Positions 45,150 through 57,528 of a stretch of DNA of 64,000 nucleotides are shown here, one piece after another. Position 1 is the first letter of the stretch; each line of letters opens with the position of its first letter. The translations under genes and the position numbers were made by a program. Source of the stretch: Rhynchospora pubera (lineage: Eukaryota > Streptophyta > Magnoliopsida > Poales > Cyperaceae); the NCBI GenBank assembly GCA_028095005.1, contig CM051460.1:187844742-187908741 (forward strand). Direction: 5' to 3'. The notes beneath the pieces were generated by a model that worked only from the letters and a program-made list of their open reading frames with translations, searched no databases and was not told the origin of the DNA.

Positions 45150-48100
45150 TTGGCGACACTAACCTCAGTTTGTCCTGATTCTCTCTCTTCTTACCAAAGC
45201 CCCGTCTTTTTCGCCACAAATCAGTTTCTCCTCTCTCTCTCTCTCTCTCTCTCTTCTCTCAGGTTTTCTTCTTAGCTTCTCACCTTCAGGTAACGCTCTC
45301 TTCTCTTCTCTTCTCTCACATTTTCATAATTCTGCAATTTCAAACTGATTAGTTACTCGGATTTCCACACTTGTCAGTGTGCGTAATGCAGTTCTCCTTT
45401 TGATTTTTCGCAGATCTGTACTCCACACTTGGACTGAGAGATTGTTAATTTGCACTGAAATGCTATAAAACCTCCATTTTTCTCTAGTTCAAGCTCATTC
45501 ACCAGAGTTTCTCACAGATCTTAAACTCTCGGCTCAAAACCGCCAACACTAACCTTCCTTCTCTAAATTCAACTTGTATCTAGGGTTTGGAAGCCCTAGA
45601 TGCAGCCATTCTCTCTTTAAAATTCCATTTCCGCCCAAAAAAACCACAAAATTGCAATATTTTTCAAATGTTGCCAAGGAAAAACTACCACCATTCCATA
45701 CCCATATCCTTTCTCTTTGCCTCTCTGCTTTTCTATCCTGCCTTCTCTGCTGATTCAAACACCACCACCAATTCCACCTCCACCACACCATATGTGCCAC
45801 GCGACCTAATCCTCTTAAACTGTGGTGCATCGGGCCAATCCAATGACTCTGATGGCCGGGTCTGGACCGGGGATACTGGGTCTAAATTTGCAACTAGTTT
45901 GACCTCGCCGGGTTCCACTGCGCCATTTCAAGACTCTTCAGTCCCACAAATCCCCTATATGACGGCCAGAGTGTTCTCTTCTCCCTTCACATATTCCTTT
46001 CCTCTTGGTTCAGGTCGAAAGTTTGTTCGACTCCATTTCTATGCCTCAAATTACTCATCGCGAGCCTCCTCTGATGGCGTTTTCTCAGTCACGACCGGAG
46101 ATACAACTCTTCTTAGTAATTTCAGCGTATACCAAACTTCCGATGCATTAAATTATGCTTATTTGGTACGTGAATTCTCAGTCAATGTTACCACTAGTTC
46201 CCTTGATCTAACCTTCACACCTTCTCCTGACCATCCCAATTCCTATGCATTTGTCAATGGTATAGAGATTGTCTCGACACCTGATTTGTTTGGTTCCTCC
46301 ACTCCGTACCTGGTCATGGGTGGAACCCCCACAATGTTCCCTGTTGACCCCAATACATCTCTACAGACCATGTACCGGCTCAATGTAGGCGGTAAAGCAG
46401 TGTCCCCACCAGGTGACTCTGGTCTGTACCGGTCCTGGGAGGACGATTCCCCATACATTTTTGGGGCTGGATTTGGAGTTACTTATTCTAATGATCCCAA
46501 TGTTACTATCAAATATCCTACCACTCTGCCTAATTACATAGCTCCTGTGGATGTCTACTCAACGGCTCGGTCAATGGGGCCAAATTATAATGTCAACATA
46601 AACTCTAATCTAACTTGGATTCTTAGTGTGGATGCTGGGTTCACATATCTCGTGCGGTTCCATTTCTGTGAGATTCAATACCCGATGACCAAGATAAACA
46701 TGCGGGTGTTTGACATATTTATTAACAATCAGACCGCACAGTCACAAGCTGATGTCATTGCATGGAGTGGTGGGATTGGAGTACCAACTTACCAGGATTA
46801 TGTTATTATAACCACTGGGTCAGGTTGGGTTGACATGTGGATCACCCTTCACCCGGATGCGACCTCGAAGCCTCAGTATTATGATGCCATTTTGAATGGG
46901 TTGGAGGTGTTCAAGCTGCAAAATGGAAACAGCAGCCTTGCAGGTTTGAACCCAGTACCTGTGAAGGTACCGAACGGGGATAAGTCAACTACCAAAGGTG
47001 GATCATCAAAGATTAGCGCAGGGGCTATAGCAGGTGTGGTTGTAGGTGCACTTGTACTGCTAGTGTTGGCCTATTTCTGTCTTGTTAGAGTTTTCAGGAG
47101 GCGTGGCATTGTACCTGGTAAGGACTCAGCCAGTAGCGAAGGGCACTCAGGCTGGCTGCCACTGTCTCTCTATGGAAATTCTCACTCTGGCGGTTCAGTC
47201 AAGACTCAAACCACAGGCTCTTACACTTCATCACTGCCATCCAATCTCTGCCGTCACTTCTCCTTTGCTGAGATCCGTGCAGCCACCAAAAACTTTGATG
47301 AATCTCTACTTCTTGGTGTAGGTGGTTTCGGTAAGGTGTACCGAGGTGAGATTGATAATGGTACAACCAAGGTCGCGATCAAGAGAGGTAACCCATTGTC
47401 AGAACAAGGTGTGCATGAGTTCCAAACTGAAATTGAGATGTTATCAAAGTTGCGTCACCGCCACCTGGTATCTCTGATTGGGTATTGTGAAGAGAAAAAT
47501 GAAATGATACTTGTATATGATTACATGGCACATGGTACTCTCAGGGAGCATCTGTACAAGACCCAAAATCCACCACTTCCTTGGAAGCAACGTCTCGAAA
47601 TTTGCATCGGGGCTGCACGTGGGCTCCATTATCTGCACACTGGTGCAAAACACACCATAATCCACAGAGATGTGAAAACCACTAATATCTTACTTGACGA
47701 GAAATGGGTTGCCAAGGTATCTGATTTTGGATTGTCAAAGACCGGCCCATCAATGGATCACACACATGTCAGCACAGTCGTCAAGGGCAGTTTTGGGTAC
47801 CTCGATCCTGAGTACTTCAGGCGTCAACAACTCACGGACAAATCTGATGTGTATTCTTTTGGTGTCGTTTTATTTGAAGTACTTTGTGCCCGACCGGCTT
47901 TGAATCCAGCTTTGGCAAAGGAGGAAGTGAGCCTGGCCGAGTGGGCTGTGCATTGTCAGAAGAAGGGAATCCTGGACCAAATTGTTGACCCATATCTCCA
48001 GGGAAAGATTGCACCTCAGTGCTTAAAGAAATTTGCAGAGACAGCCGAAAAATGTGTCGCGGATGCCGGTGTTGATCGGCCATCAATGGGAGATGTGTTG

Positions 48101-48364
48101 TGGAATCTTGAATTCGCACTCAGCTTGCAAGAGACAGCAGAGGGTGACGGCAGCCTGGTAAGTGGTACATCTGATGAGGCAATGCCTCTTATGATGCCAG
48201 GCAAGAAAGACCCAAATAACGATCTTTCTATGGAGACTAGTACCACTACCACCACAACCAATACTTCCATTTCTATTGGTGGGAGGAGTGTTGCCAGTGA
48301 GGATTCTGATGGGCTCACGCCAAGTGCTGTTTTCTCTCAGATCATGAATCCGAAAGGGAGGTAG
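45150..48364 (+). CDS. FER: FERONIA-type receptor-like kinase (CrRLK1L)
   Basis: The coding part is one exon, 45668-48364, 898 residues; the leader has an intron at 45290-45413. The ATG at 45668 is chosen because it is the first in frame and begins a signal peptide (hydrophobic core SFLFASLLFYPAF). Two malectin-like domains span about 35-430 (LNCGA start, YRLNVGG..SP, FGAG near the middle, DVYSTARSMG, LVRFHFCEI). The membrane segment AGAIAGVVVGALVLLVLAYF is near 450-475. The kinase runs ~535-810 with GVGGFGKVYRG, AIKRG, HRDVKTTNILL, DFGLSKTGP and GSFGYLDPEYFRRQQLT. The tail ends SDGLTPSAVFSQIMNPKGR, the FERONIA ending. The protein is a plasma-membrane receptor for RALF peptides with LLG co-receptors and monitors cell-wall pectin. 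It appears intact. Two tiny uORFs precede the start. Confidence 0.95.
45600..45620 (+). promoter_or_regulatory. Seven-codon uORF before FERONIA
   Basis: ATGCAGCCATTCTCTCTTTAA (MQPFSL, stop) starts 68 bases upstream of the FERONIA ATG in the second leader exon, in a different frame. A still shorter one, ATGCTATAA at 45460-45468, lies upstream in the same exon. Both would be present in every spliced mRNA and could reduce initiation at the main start. Confidence 0.6.
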
Positions 48365-50660
48365 AGAAATCACAAGAGACAGATATTGATGTCATCTCAA
48401 ATACGAGCTTTTTTATGTACCTTTTTTGTGGTTAATTTCTTTGTTATATTTTGTTTATTTATTGGGGGATGCTATTTTGCACTGACGTGGTTATGCTATT
48501 TCTTGATATGTGAATTATTCTGGAGAAGTATTTGGGATTCTAAATATGTATGTTCTTTGTGTCTGTGTAATATGTCGGCCTCAACTTCAGTAATACAAAC
48601 TTTGATAGAAGTTATATTCATGATATCGTGTGGTTTTCTATTTGTTAGTTTAGCCAAAAATTTTGTTTGTGTTGAGTTGTATGTTGGTTTCCTACCTACT
48701 TTTAATATCATCCTGGTTTTCTACCAACCTTTTTTTAGTTGATGGACTTTATTTTATTGTTTTTTTCTTTAATTTAAAAGTATTACCGAGAAAGAGTGGC
48801 TAGGCCGCAATGTGTTGTAAATTCATTGCAACATTTTTTTAAAGATGTAAAATTTTGCCTTTTATTTTAAGAGAACTTTAATCATCTTAAACGAACTCTG
48901 TTCACTGATTTGTTTTTCAATGTACGCAGCATTTGATGATAAGAAAATACACGTTTAGATTTTTTTTTTTTCTATCAATTGTTATCCAATCTACGACTTT
49001 GGTATGAGACTATACAAACAGTTGTTTAATATGCAAACTTCCAAAATGGATATATTCCAATCTTGAAGTAATTGTAACTCAGTTACACAATACGCAAATA
49101 ATTTATGGTTGGTGTCGACAATAATTTTACTTAAATACTTAGCAATTTTATTTGATTTTGTTAATTTCATTCGAAAAAGTTGTTCAACTTTAAAGCTCTC
49201 TTGAAATTATTTTATTTTTATTTTTTTTTTTTTGAGGATCTGCCCATAGGCGCAAGCTTCATTAATCACTAAAAAGGAGTTTTGAGTTACATAAGATTAC
49301 AGATCAAATTTAATTGCAAGGAAACGTAAAACTAGAAAGGTAGTTGTAAACTGTCAACAACAATAGGTATTGGTTATTCCTTTTTATTCATCATTTTCTT
49401 TTTTTTGTCTATTTTAGGCGTTAGTGAACCAGTGATCTTTCATTCTTTGGTTGAGCAGAGCACATGGGTCTGCTGCTCTGCTGTACCAATACCGTGTTTC
49501 TTTGAACAGATAGTCTGCCAGAGTATCAGGTCAATTATTGGCATTGGGTTACGGGTATTATAAAAGTCGCAAAACATACCTCCAGCCTCCACTTCTCTGT
49601 ATTTTACTATTTTTTGTTCTAAAACATATCGCTTTTAACCTTAGGTCAATTTGAGCCTGCATCTTTTTTATATATTTTTTGGTGAGAAAGGACGACCTCG
49701 ATCATCACCGTATATATAAAATAATATCAGATATGGCGTAGGATTAGTAAGGAGTCAATTAGCCAAATGCATGTCCTTCGATTATCGTGTAATCTTCTAC
49801 GTTATTTTGAGTGTTCATAGCTTGCACGTCGGTGTATTCTTATTTTTTTTTATTTTTTCAATTTGAAATATGTAATCCTTTATTTTAGTTTTTATAATTT
49901 TTTATACCTGATCATGAGCATTCCGGTTTTGTACGATTAAAAGTGTACACCTTTTTATCTGCGGCACAGCCTAACAGCTATTATTTGCTGAATGTTCTCA
50001 TATTCCAATCGTAACTATTCAATTTTCCTCTGCATATGTTAAATAATAATTTTCGTAATACCATATGTTAAATAAAAATTTTCGTTATACCATTGATCTT
50101 TGGATGGAGAGAAACATTAATATTAGACGTTCAAAGATTTTCAAGTCGACATAATTTTCTCCTTAACCAAAGATTAATAATTTTTTTTTTAAATATGAAT
50201 TTGATCTGATCATCCTTTTAAATTTCAAAAGTTGAAATCTTACAATAAATTCTTTCTTTCATTTACGACCCACTTAACCTGAATCTTATTGTATACATTT
50301 CGAAGCAATTTGCCACCGGTTATTTCTTACCAAACACATCTGTTCATATCTCTAGCAATTATCTTGGACCCCGACCAAAGAAATCTCCGTTAATCAAAAG
50401 AGGACCTCTATTATGAAACAACGAAAAAAAGGCCACAACTAACGTAGATAGGTTAACAGCCTTCAAAAAACATAGATAGGTCAACAAGCTTGTAATAAAA
50501 TTCTCAAGATTGAAGAAGAAACGTAATTATTTTACCAGACTTGAACAGTAAACTCTCGAGCTCGTAAACTCTAAGGCACCCGTCAATTATTATTCACGTC
50601 TTAGAATACCTAGTTTCTCTACTATGCTAATATACACTCAATTATTACATCGATACACAT
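48365..50660. other. FERONIA 3' flank and intergenic DNA
   Basis: The FERONIA 3' UTR is probably in the first few hundred bases. The frame 48386-48742 is hydrophobic and T-rich and reads as UTR, not as a gene. The rest is AT-rich; a T-run at about 49220-49240 followed by GAGGATCTGCCCATAGGCGC looks like the end of an old retroposon, but I could not classify it. Confidence 0.4.
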
Positions 50661-52746
50661 TTATATATCTATAATGTTTGCCGTGTAACGCCAACAGAGA
50701 TGAACAGTGGATGAACAGTGAATGAACAGTGTTTTGGATTTTCTGTGCATACTTTTTGTATGGTCTTCTGTGTTTGGTTAGTGAGATAGTGTACATAACA
50801 CTAGAAGAGACACGGCCACACGGATGGTTATACGTATACGGCTATCCACAATCTGATTTTCTGGGAGGAAGTTGTTACATGCACCTGTGTGTCTACATAG
50901 ATGAGACGGGTCATGGATGCAGAGGGTGTTTATCTACTACATCTGCCTATTCGCTGGTGGCTATAGAGGATCGCTTTAGTTTCATTTTATCTCTTCTTCT
51001 TCAATCGGCGCAGATGGGATAGGACAAACACAAACACAAACACAAATAGCAAAATTGATCTTGCTCTCTCTACTTCTTTACATTGCTCCGTTCTCTTCCA
51101 ACAGCAGACACGACAAAATTGGGTTTTTCGATTTCTGAGATAAGCGTTCTCCACTTTTTCCCGTGTGCTCTTCTCCTTGCAAGCAGTAGCGACAGATCTG
51201 TTTAGGTATTTTGATTGTTTAATTCAGTTCCTTCGTTGCTTTTTTTTCAACAAACGTATACAAAATTTGAAATAAAAAAAGTCACAATTAGAGAAATTTA
51301 TGGGACTATGCTGAAAAAAGATTACCTTCTGTTATTTGTTCAAATAAATATCGGTCCGTAAACATCATAAAGTATGTGCTGGTAAAAGCTCGATAGTTCA
51401 GAACTGAAGTGCTAGATCTTTTTCAATTTAATAAAGATGCAATACAGTTAAAATTGTTTGCCCTTTTACTGGAATTAGCTAAAAATTATTTTGCTCAAAA
51501 TTAGTCCAAAAGTGTTTATTTGGGATGTATGTTGGGTGATTCTCTTACTTACCATCTGTCCTTCCTGTCCAAAATTAGAATATTGTAGAATATGTTTTTA
51601 ATTAATAGAAAAGAAAATTGAAGAAAGCAATATTAGAATTACAGTGTGCATTACCAGTAGAGGGGTTGATATAAGAAAAACTTTGCTTTGTAGCTTTGTA
51701 TGTTCTGTTAGATTACAGAAAGTTAAGATAAATTTATTATGTGCCTTAATTTTGTCTTTAATTTAAATAAGATTACAATAGTATCATTTTTCAAAAGTGT
51801 CAGACGGTCATTATAGAAGTAATTAGGAAAGGAAAACTAATTCAACTAAAGGGAGGGCAAATTAACTGCCTGTTCTTATCAGTGAACGTCAAAAGGTTTG
51901 TTTTCCTTTTTTTTCCATCAGCTCTGATTGATTTGTTCTCTCGGGAAAAAATATTATACTGCTGCTTTATCTGTAACAGATTGGTACAGTTGTACCGGCA
52001 TGTAATGGTAATGCAAAAAATTGTAAGGGAAAAAAGGTGGCTAGCACAGTTAATTTTTTCATTTTGTTGTTATTATATGGTATGAAATTTGGATACTTTT
52101 GGCAGCATGAGCGAAAAATTGATTGATTTAGGATTGTATTTTTGACTGCAAACAAAGCTCCCTTCTTTTCTATGTATAAATTGGACTTATTTTGTCAGGG
52201 GACACCTAAGAGGAAAGGTTTCTTTGATGCTGATCCTGAATAGTAAGATATGGAGAGATTACAAAAACAGAGCACTATTTTCTTTTTCCTTGGTCGCAGG
52301 TCTTGCGTTGTTCCCTGAATTAACTACATATGAATTAATAATAAGTTCCCCATATTGTATGCTTTCTTTTTTAAATTAGTGTTTCTTGATACTGTAAGAA
52401 ATAATTTTGGATTATTGTTTATTTATTGAATTATTTTGTATGATTAACATGAATACTACTTCCTTCTATAATAAAAGGTTATTAAAAGAGTTGTTAACTA
52501 ACCTGTTTAGTTTTTTTTTAAGCTCCGTACTGCTTTATGTGTTCTGTATCTTTTTTTTCTTTGTAGTTTGTTGGATTCTCATTTATATATATATATTTTT
52601 TTGTGCTTTCTTTGTGGTTGTTTTGATTTGATTATTGATGATGTATTCTTTTGTTTTCCTGCAATAAGATCATTATTGTATACGTTTGTTCATGTATCAA
52701 TCTCTTAATGATTTTATAGATTCTTCTTCGAGTTTACCTTTACAAG

Positions 52747-52921
52747 ATGTCATCCGCCAACACTCAATGGAGTCAAACTTCTGCTTCTGATGAACTTCCT
52801 TTGTCTGTCAAATATTATCCTAAAATTAAACCAACCAGGCCATATTGTTCACGTAGGGTACAAGGTGAATTTTCTTCGCAGGATAATGAACCTTGTCTTA
52901 TGGATATAGCTGATGGTCATG
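52747..52921 (+). repeat. N-terminal repeat exon R1
   Basis: Encodes MSSANTQWSQTSASDELPLS, VKYYPKIKPTRPYCSRRVQ and PCLMDIADGH. It ends in phase 1 (G before GTACGT). Starts with ATG, so it is probably the first coding exon. The intron after it (GTACGTTCTTTGTTCTCGAT...) matches the intron after R2 for about 100 bases. Confidence 0.75.
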
Positions 52922-53279
52922 GTACGTTCTTTGTTCTCGATTCACTTTACGTGTTAATCTATTCAAATTTATAACATAATGCATGGTTAGTGATAAATCT
53001 TACATGTCAGCCTCAAGCGTTGACTCTGTGTGATTATTTCTTTTAGACATTTTGTACTTTTACCCGTTGCATGCTTCCGATGCTATATTTGAATGTCTTC
53101 GAAAAAATTGTTCTTGCACGATTGTTGTATCTTGAGGTGAAATAAGTAAATTTTTGTTGTTGATGTTAGTGTTGGTTGCTTATTGATTGACCTTTTATTT
53201 TCTTTCCCTCAATGTGTTAATTCATTCGTTTCATGTATTTGATAATTTTGGAAATTCAAAATGTTCTATTTATGTGCAG

Positions 53280-53510
53280 GCCTACAACAATTAGGAGCGT
53301 TCAAACCTGCTTATAAGATGTTGTCTTCCAGCGAGATGTTATCTACCAGCACTCGGTGGAGTCAATCTTCCACTTCTGATGACCTCACTTTGTCTGCCAA
53401 ATTTTTTCCAAGAATTAAGCCAAAGAAACCATACTGTTCACGTCGGGTACAAAATGAATCTTTTCTGCGAGATGATGAACCTTATCTTACGAACATCGCT
53501 GTTGATCACG
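53280..53510 (+). repeat. N-terminal repeat exon R2
   Basis: 231 bases, phase 1 to phase 1 (77 codons). Encodes GLQQLGAFKPAYKMLSSSEM, then STRWSQSSTSDDLTLSAKFF and PRIKPKKPYCSRRVQ. Closest to R1; both exon and downstream intron align, so the duplicated unit included intron DNA. Confidence 0.75.
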
Positions 53511-54649
53511 GTACGTTTTTTGTTCTTGGTTCCTTTTATGTATTCATCTATTAAAATCTCTAACATAATGCATGGTCTATGATAAATTTCATTTGTCAGC
53601 CCCAAACATAAAGGATCTGTTTTTTTTTTTTACAACGGCTCATATTTTTGCCCATTGCATGCAAAAAATATTATGGAAATTTTTTATTAAATTTAATAGA
53701 AAATTAATTAAAAAATTTTTATTCCTTCCTGATCGACCCTGTACCATTGTTTCATCTTCCCAATTTCGTCATTAAAAAGAAGATAATTGCTATACAGAGA
53801 TAGAATTCTTTATTGATATATTGTTAAAGTCAGTGGTCTTCTTTGTTTTTTTTTTTACATAATACTATTTCTGGTAAGCTCTTTCTTTTAGGTATGATCC
53901 CCAGGGCAAAGGTTAGATTAAAAAGCAAAAATTTTTGTGCTAATTAAGAATTTCTGATAAGCTCTTACTTCATATAAGCATCATCATTTCCTATGTTAAT
54001 TGGGTCAAATTATGTTGAATTACAATATTGGATAACTACTTTTAAAGTGAGATTAAATCTCACAGATCATTTGCTTTTGAAAAATTAAGAAAATACACTC
54101 TCTTTGTTGTTTTTTCAGCTACCTCGCTTCCGCAGAAAACTAATTAGAGTTGTAAAATGCAAAGGAAATAATACGACCATATTTTTGCATTCTCTAACAT
54201 ACATGGTTTGGAAAGAAATATTATATTTTATTTTTTTCCTTTTTGTTTTCATGTCGATGTATGAATGCAGGAAGCTAGGCAGGAAGATGAAAAAACGGTA
54301 GAATGATTGGGAAAAAAAAGGCTATTTTGGTCATGATATGAAAAAAAAAATTGTTGATTTATAATATGACTAAATTGAACCAAAAGGGGGTTATATCTAA
54401 AACTGAATGCATTACAAGGGGTTATATACAATTTTCCCCAAAAAATTTAATATTTGGGTGCCTTAAAAAAAATTCTTGAACGATTGTTTAAATATTGTTG
54501 TGTCTTGTAGTGAAGAGAGTAAATTTTTTGTTTTTGCTGTTACAGGTTACTTGGTTGTGCATTGATCGTTTTATTATCTTTCTTTGAACACATCGATTCG
54601 TTTGTTTTCTATCTGATATTTTCTGAAATTTAAAAATGTACTTATGCAG

Positions 54650-54865
54650 GCTTGCAGCAGTCGGAAGCATCTGAGCCTACTTCTGAGATGTTGTCTTCCA
54701 GTGTTCAGTGGAGTCAATCTTCCATTTCCGATGAACTCCCTCTTTCTGTCAAATTTTTTCCGAAAATTAAAAATAACCGATTGTACAGCTTGGGTCGAGC
54801 GAATAACGAATCATTGTTCAAGGAAAGTACTGCACCTTGTCTTAGAAATGTTGATGCTGGAAATA
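54650..54865 (+). repeat. N-terminal repeat exon R3
   Basis: 216 bases, phase 1 to phase 1 (72 codons). Encodes GLQQSEASEPTSEMLSSSVQ, then WSQSSISDELPLSVKFFPKI and a diverged end (SLGRANNESLFKESTAPCL). The following intron holds Helitron 3. Confidence 0.75.
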
Positions 54866-56312
54866 GTATGTCTTACAACCTTAATTCCTTTTTTTTTCCT
54901 ACAGAAATTTCTGACACGATTATGCACATTTTATGCTACAAAATAGAGTAGTTGTATTTTTTTTTCAATTGCTGTGTGATCTTTTATTTATCTTCTACCA
55001 AATTTGCACAGATAAAAATTATATGAGTTTTATTTACTTTACAAATTTTGGTTACTTAAATTGTATTTTTTTATCTCCCACCTTATATCAGTAGTATAAA
55101 TAAAGATGCGTGGGAGTCGAGAATTGGTTTCTTAAAATTTACTCCGACACGGCAGGGATTTCCCGATGAGTTTAATATTTTTCGGATTTCTTCAACTCAA
55201 ACTCTGTAACTAATTATGTGTCGAGTATAGTTTCTCATAAACATGACCCGGCTCACCAATAGACTTAGTGCAGTGTTTTGTTTTGTTTTTGCAACCTTTT
55301 TTTCCGTCTCCATCTCTTCGTACTGCTCCTTATACAATGGCACTACCTGACTCTCATCCAATCCCCTTCTCTCTGGCCCCATTGCCCCATTGGCAAGAAT
55401 TAAACCTCCAGCAACCCTCTTCTCTTTCTCCTCCTTTGCTCCAACCATACTCTGCCTCTGTAAAGGGCCAAAAGATTCCGTTTGTTTTCTTCTCGATAGA
55501 TCAATAAAAGGTTATTTTTCTCATTTTAAATTTGTTCCATCTTTTAATCTTTTAATTTCCATTAAATTCTGTTTCTCCTTTTAATTTAATTTTTCAGTTC
55601 AGTATTATATTTTAGGATTACATATGTCAAATTAATTACAAACATTTTCAGCATCATGCTGCAATGTATTTCTATATGACAACCTATGTTGAGATGGTCA
55701 ATTTTTATTAAATATAATATTAATTTGGTTATTAATTGTAGTTTAAATTTTTTGGAGCGTTATCCATAGGTTTCACTGGGTCTTCATTTAATATTTTTTC
55801 CTCCATTTCAATGTGCCTTTTAATGTTTTTGGAAGTTTAAGAGACATTACAGGTTATTCATTTTCTCATTGCATTAAATTGTGAATAAATACGTTTAAAT
55901 TGCTACTTGATACAAAATGCTAATAGTTTTGTTACTTCTATTTTTTTTCTATATATATATATAACTTGAACAATCGTTGGTATACATTAATATTCGGCCA
56001 AACTTGGGTCCAGGAAAAAGGATTCGGGAAATTGCAAAAAGACCAAATCAAGGATTGAAGCAAGGAAATCAAGGATATTGAGCTATCGCCTGCAAAGACA
56101 AGAAGTACGAATCCAAAGTGACAATACTGGTTCTGAAATTTTTTTATTAGCATTACCTGGGTTTGGTCATATCAAATGAGATTGATTTTGGAAATTTTAG
56201 AATGTGTGACCATGATTAGATTAAAATTGGAGACCTAGAGCACTTATTTGGTATCGATTAACTAAATCGTTTCTTCCTTTATTTTTATACTTTTTTTTCT
56301 TTAAAATTGCAG

Positions 56313-56605
56313 AAAAGTTTGGATTTTAGTGTGGATTTTGTAGAGATGAGGATGCAATCACTAGATGTGATTATCGATATGATTGTGTCTCATCATGCTA
56401 AGAAAAAAAGGTAATCTTACTCACCATGTTAAAAAAAAATATTTTACACTAAAAGTATGAGAACTACACAAAGAATAAATAGGAGAATGCCCCTGATTTA
56501 TAACCTAATTTCTGATTTTTCTGATATTTTTGTATGCTTCTTTAAATAGGAAAGAAAGATATGGACAGGTGCTGAGGAATCAATCAACCTGATCCATGGA
56601 TCAGG
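56313..56605 (+). pseudogene. Captured exon pair of unknown gene
   Basis: After a TTGCAG acceptor, an exon reads KSLDFSVDFVEMRMQSLDVI, IDMIVSHHAKKK and stops at a GT donor near 56410. The next exon, from about 56551 after a TAG acceptor, continues in frame with RKERYGQVLRNQST and a stop. Splice sites and frame agree, so these look like the last two exons of a real gene, but I do not recognise the family. Inside Helitron 3. Confidence 0.35.
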
Positions 56606-57473
56606 TAAGAATTAAGTTTCTAAAGTTAGAGAACATCAAAAAAATGTAGGCCATGCCAATGGAGAAACTTCCAATAGTCATACCAGTAAATAGAGATTGA
56701 AGCAATGCTTTGTCCAGTTGAAGCATAATCAGATATAATCATATAAGTGTAATAGTAAATAGAGATGTTGTACACTGGTGCTGTTATCCATGGCACATAC
56801 CGAGTTTGTTTAGCTTGGCATGGTTTGCATCAGTTTGTTGATAAGGAAATAAGGAAATAATAACCAAAAAAGCCATTTGGAAATGAAAAAGTTGATGTAA
56901 AAGTTGATATAAGTCTTTTATGAATCAATTAAAAATGCTTTGTGGTGGTTTTATCTCAGCTCATTTGACTTGATCTTGAGGGTACCTCCTGAGTGGCAGT
57001 CTCCCTAATGAAGGTACACATCTCTAAGAAAATCAACAGTACTTTTCAGACTTGAAACTTCATTTATCTAATTAATTCCAGTCATTCATTGTTTGGGAAA
57101 ACATTAAGATTTGCTTCTAAAGCTTGCAACACATGGGGAATCGCATGGTAATTAATTTTCTGTTAACTCTCTTTTTTTTCTTTTAAATGATGTACTTTTT
57201 ATAGAAATTACTGTAACAGGAGCATGAAACTATATTCCAAAGTTTTACACACCTTATATGTTCCCTTTTATAAGTTTGATTTCAAGCAATAGCCTCAAAG
57301 CCTCTGTTTGACCGTCATATAATGATCTTCACATACTAAAGCTTAATCTAAAACAAAAGTATTTAGCTTTTGGAATTGTTGGTTCGTATTGTCCAAACCA
57401 ATTTCTTGATCACATGACTAATTTAGTCGTTCATGCATGTATTAACCATGGCTTTGACATGATAATTCATAGG

Positions 57474-57528
57474 TACGCAAGAGGAAGTAGTGGAGGCATA
57501 TGACATAGCTGCCATAAAAATTTCATAG
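57474..57528 (+). pseudogene. Captured AP2-domain exon fragment
   Basis: After an acceptor-like TTCATAG, the frame reads TQEEVVEAYDIAAIKIS and then a stop. In AINTEGUMENTA/PLETHORA-type AP2 proteins the matching exon encodes (S)TQEEAAEAYDIAAIKFRG, and introns flank this block there too. Only this short exon is recognisable, and the final FRG is lost to a stop. It lies inside Helitron 3. Confidence 0.65.

Noticed and set aside
45587..45667. N-terminal extension of the FERONIA frame by 27 codons
   Set aside because: The frame is open but begins with TTG, not ATG. The first in-frame ATG is 45668 and starts a proper signal peptide.
48386..48742. 118-codon hydrophobic frame after FERONIA
   Set aside because: It is T-rich 3' UTR-like sequence; the hydrophobic residues follow from the base composition.
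50729..51022. 97-codon open frame just inside the candidate Helitron 5' end
   Set aside because: Composition and reading look random (Cys/Tyr-rich, no motif). It may be leader sequence of the Rep gene but is not a supported gene.
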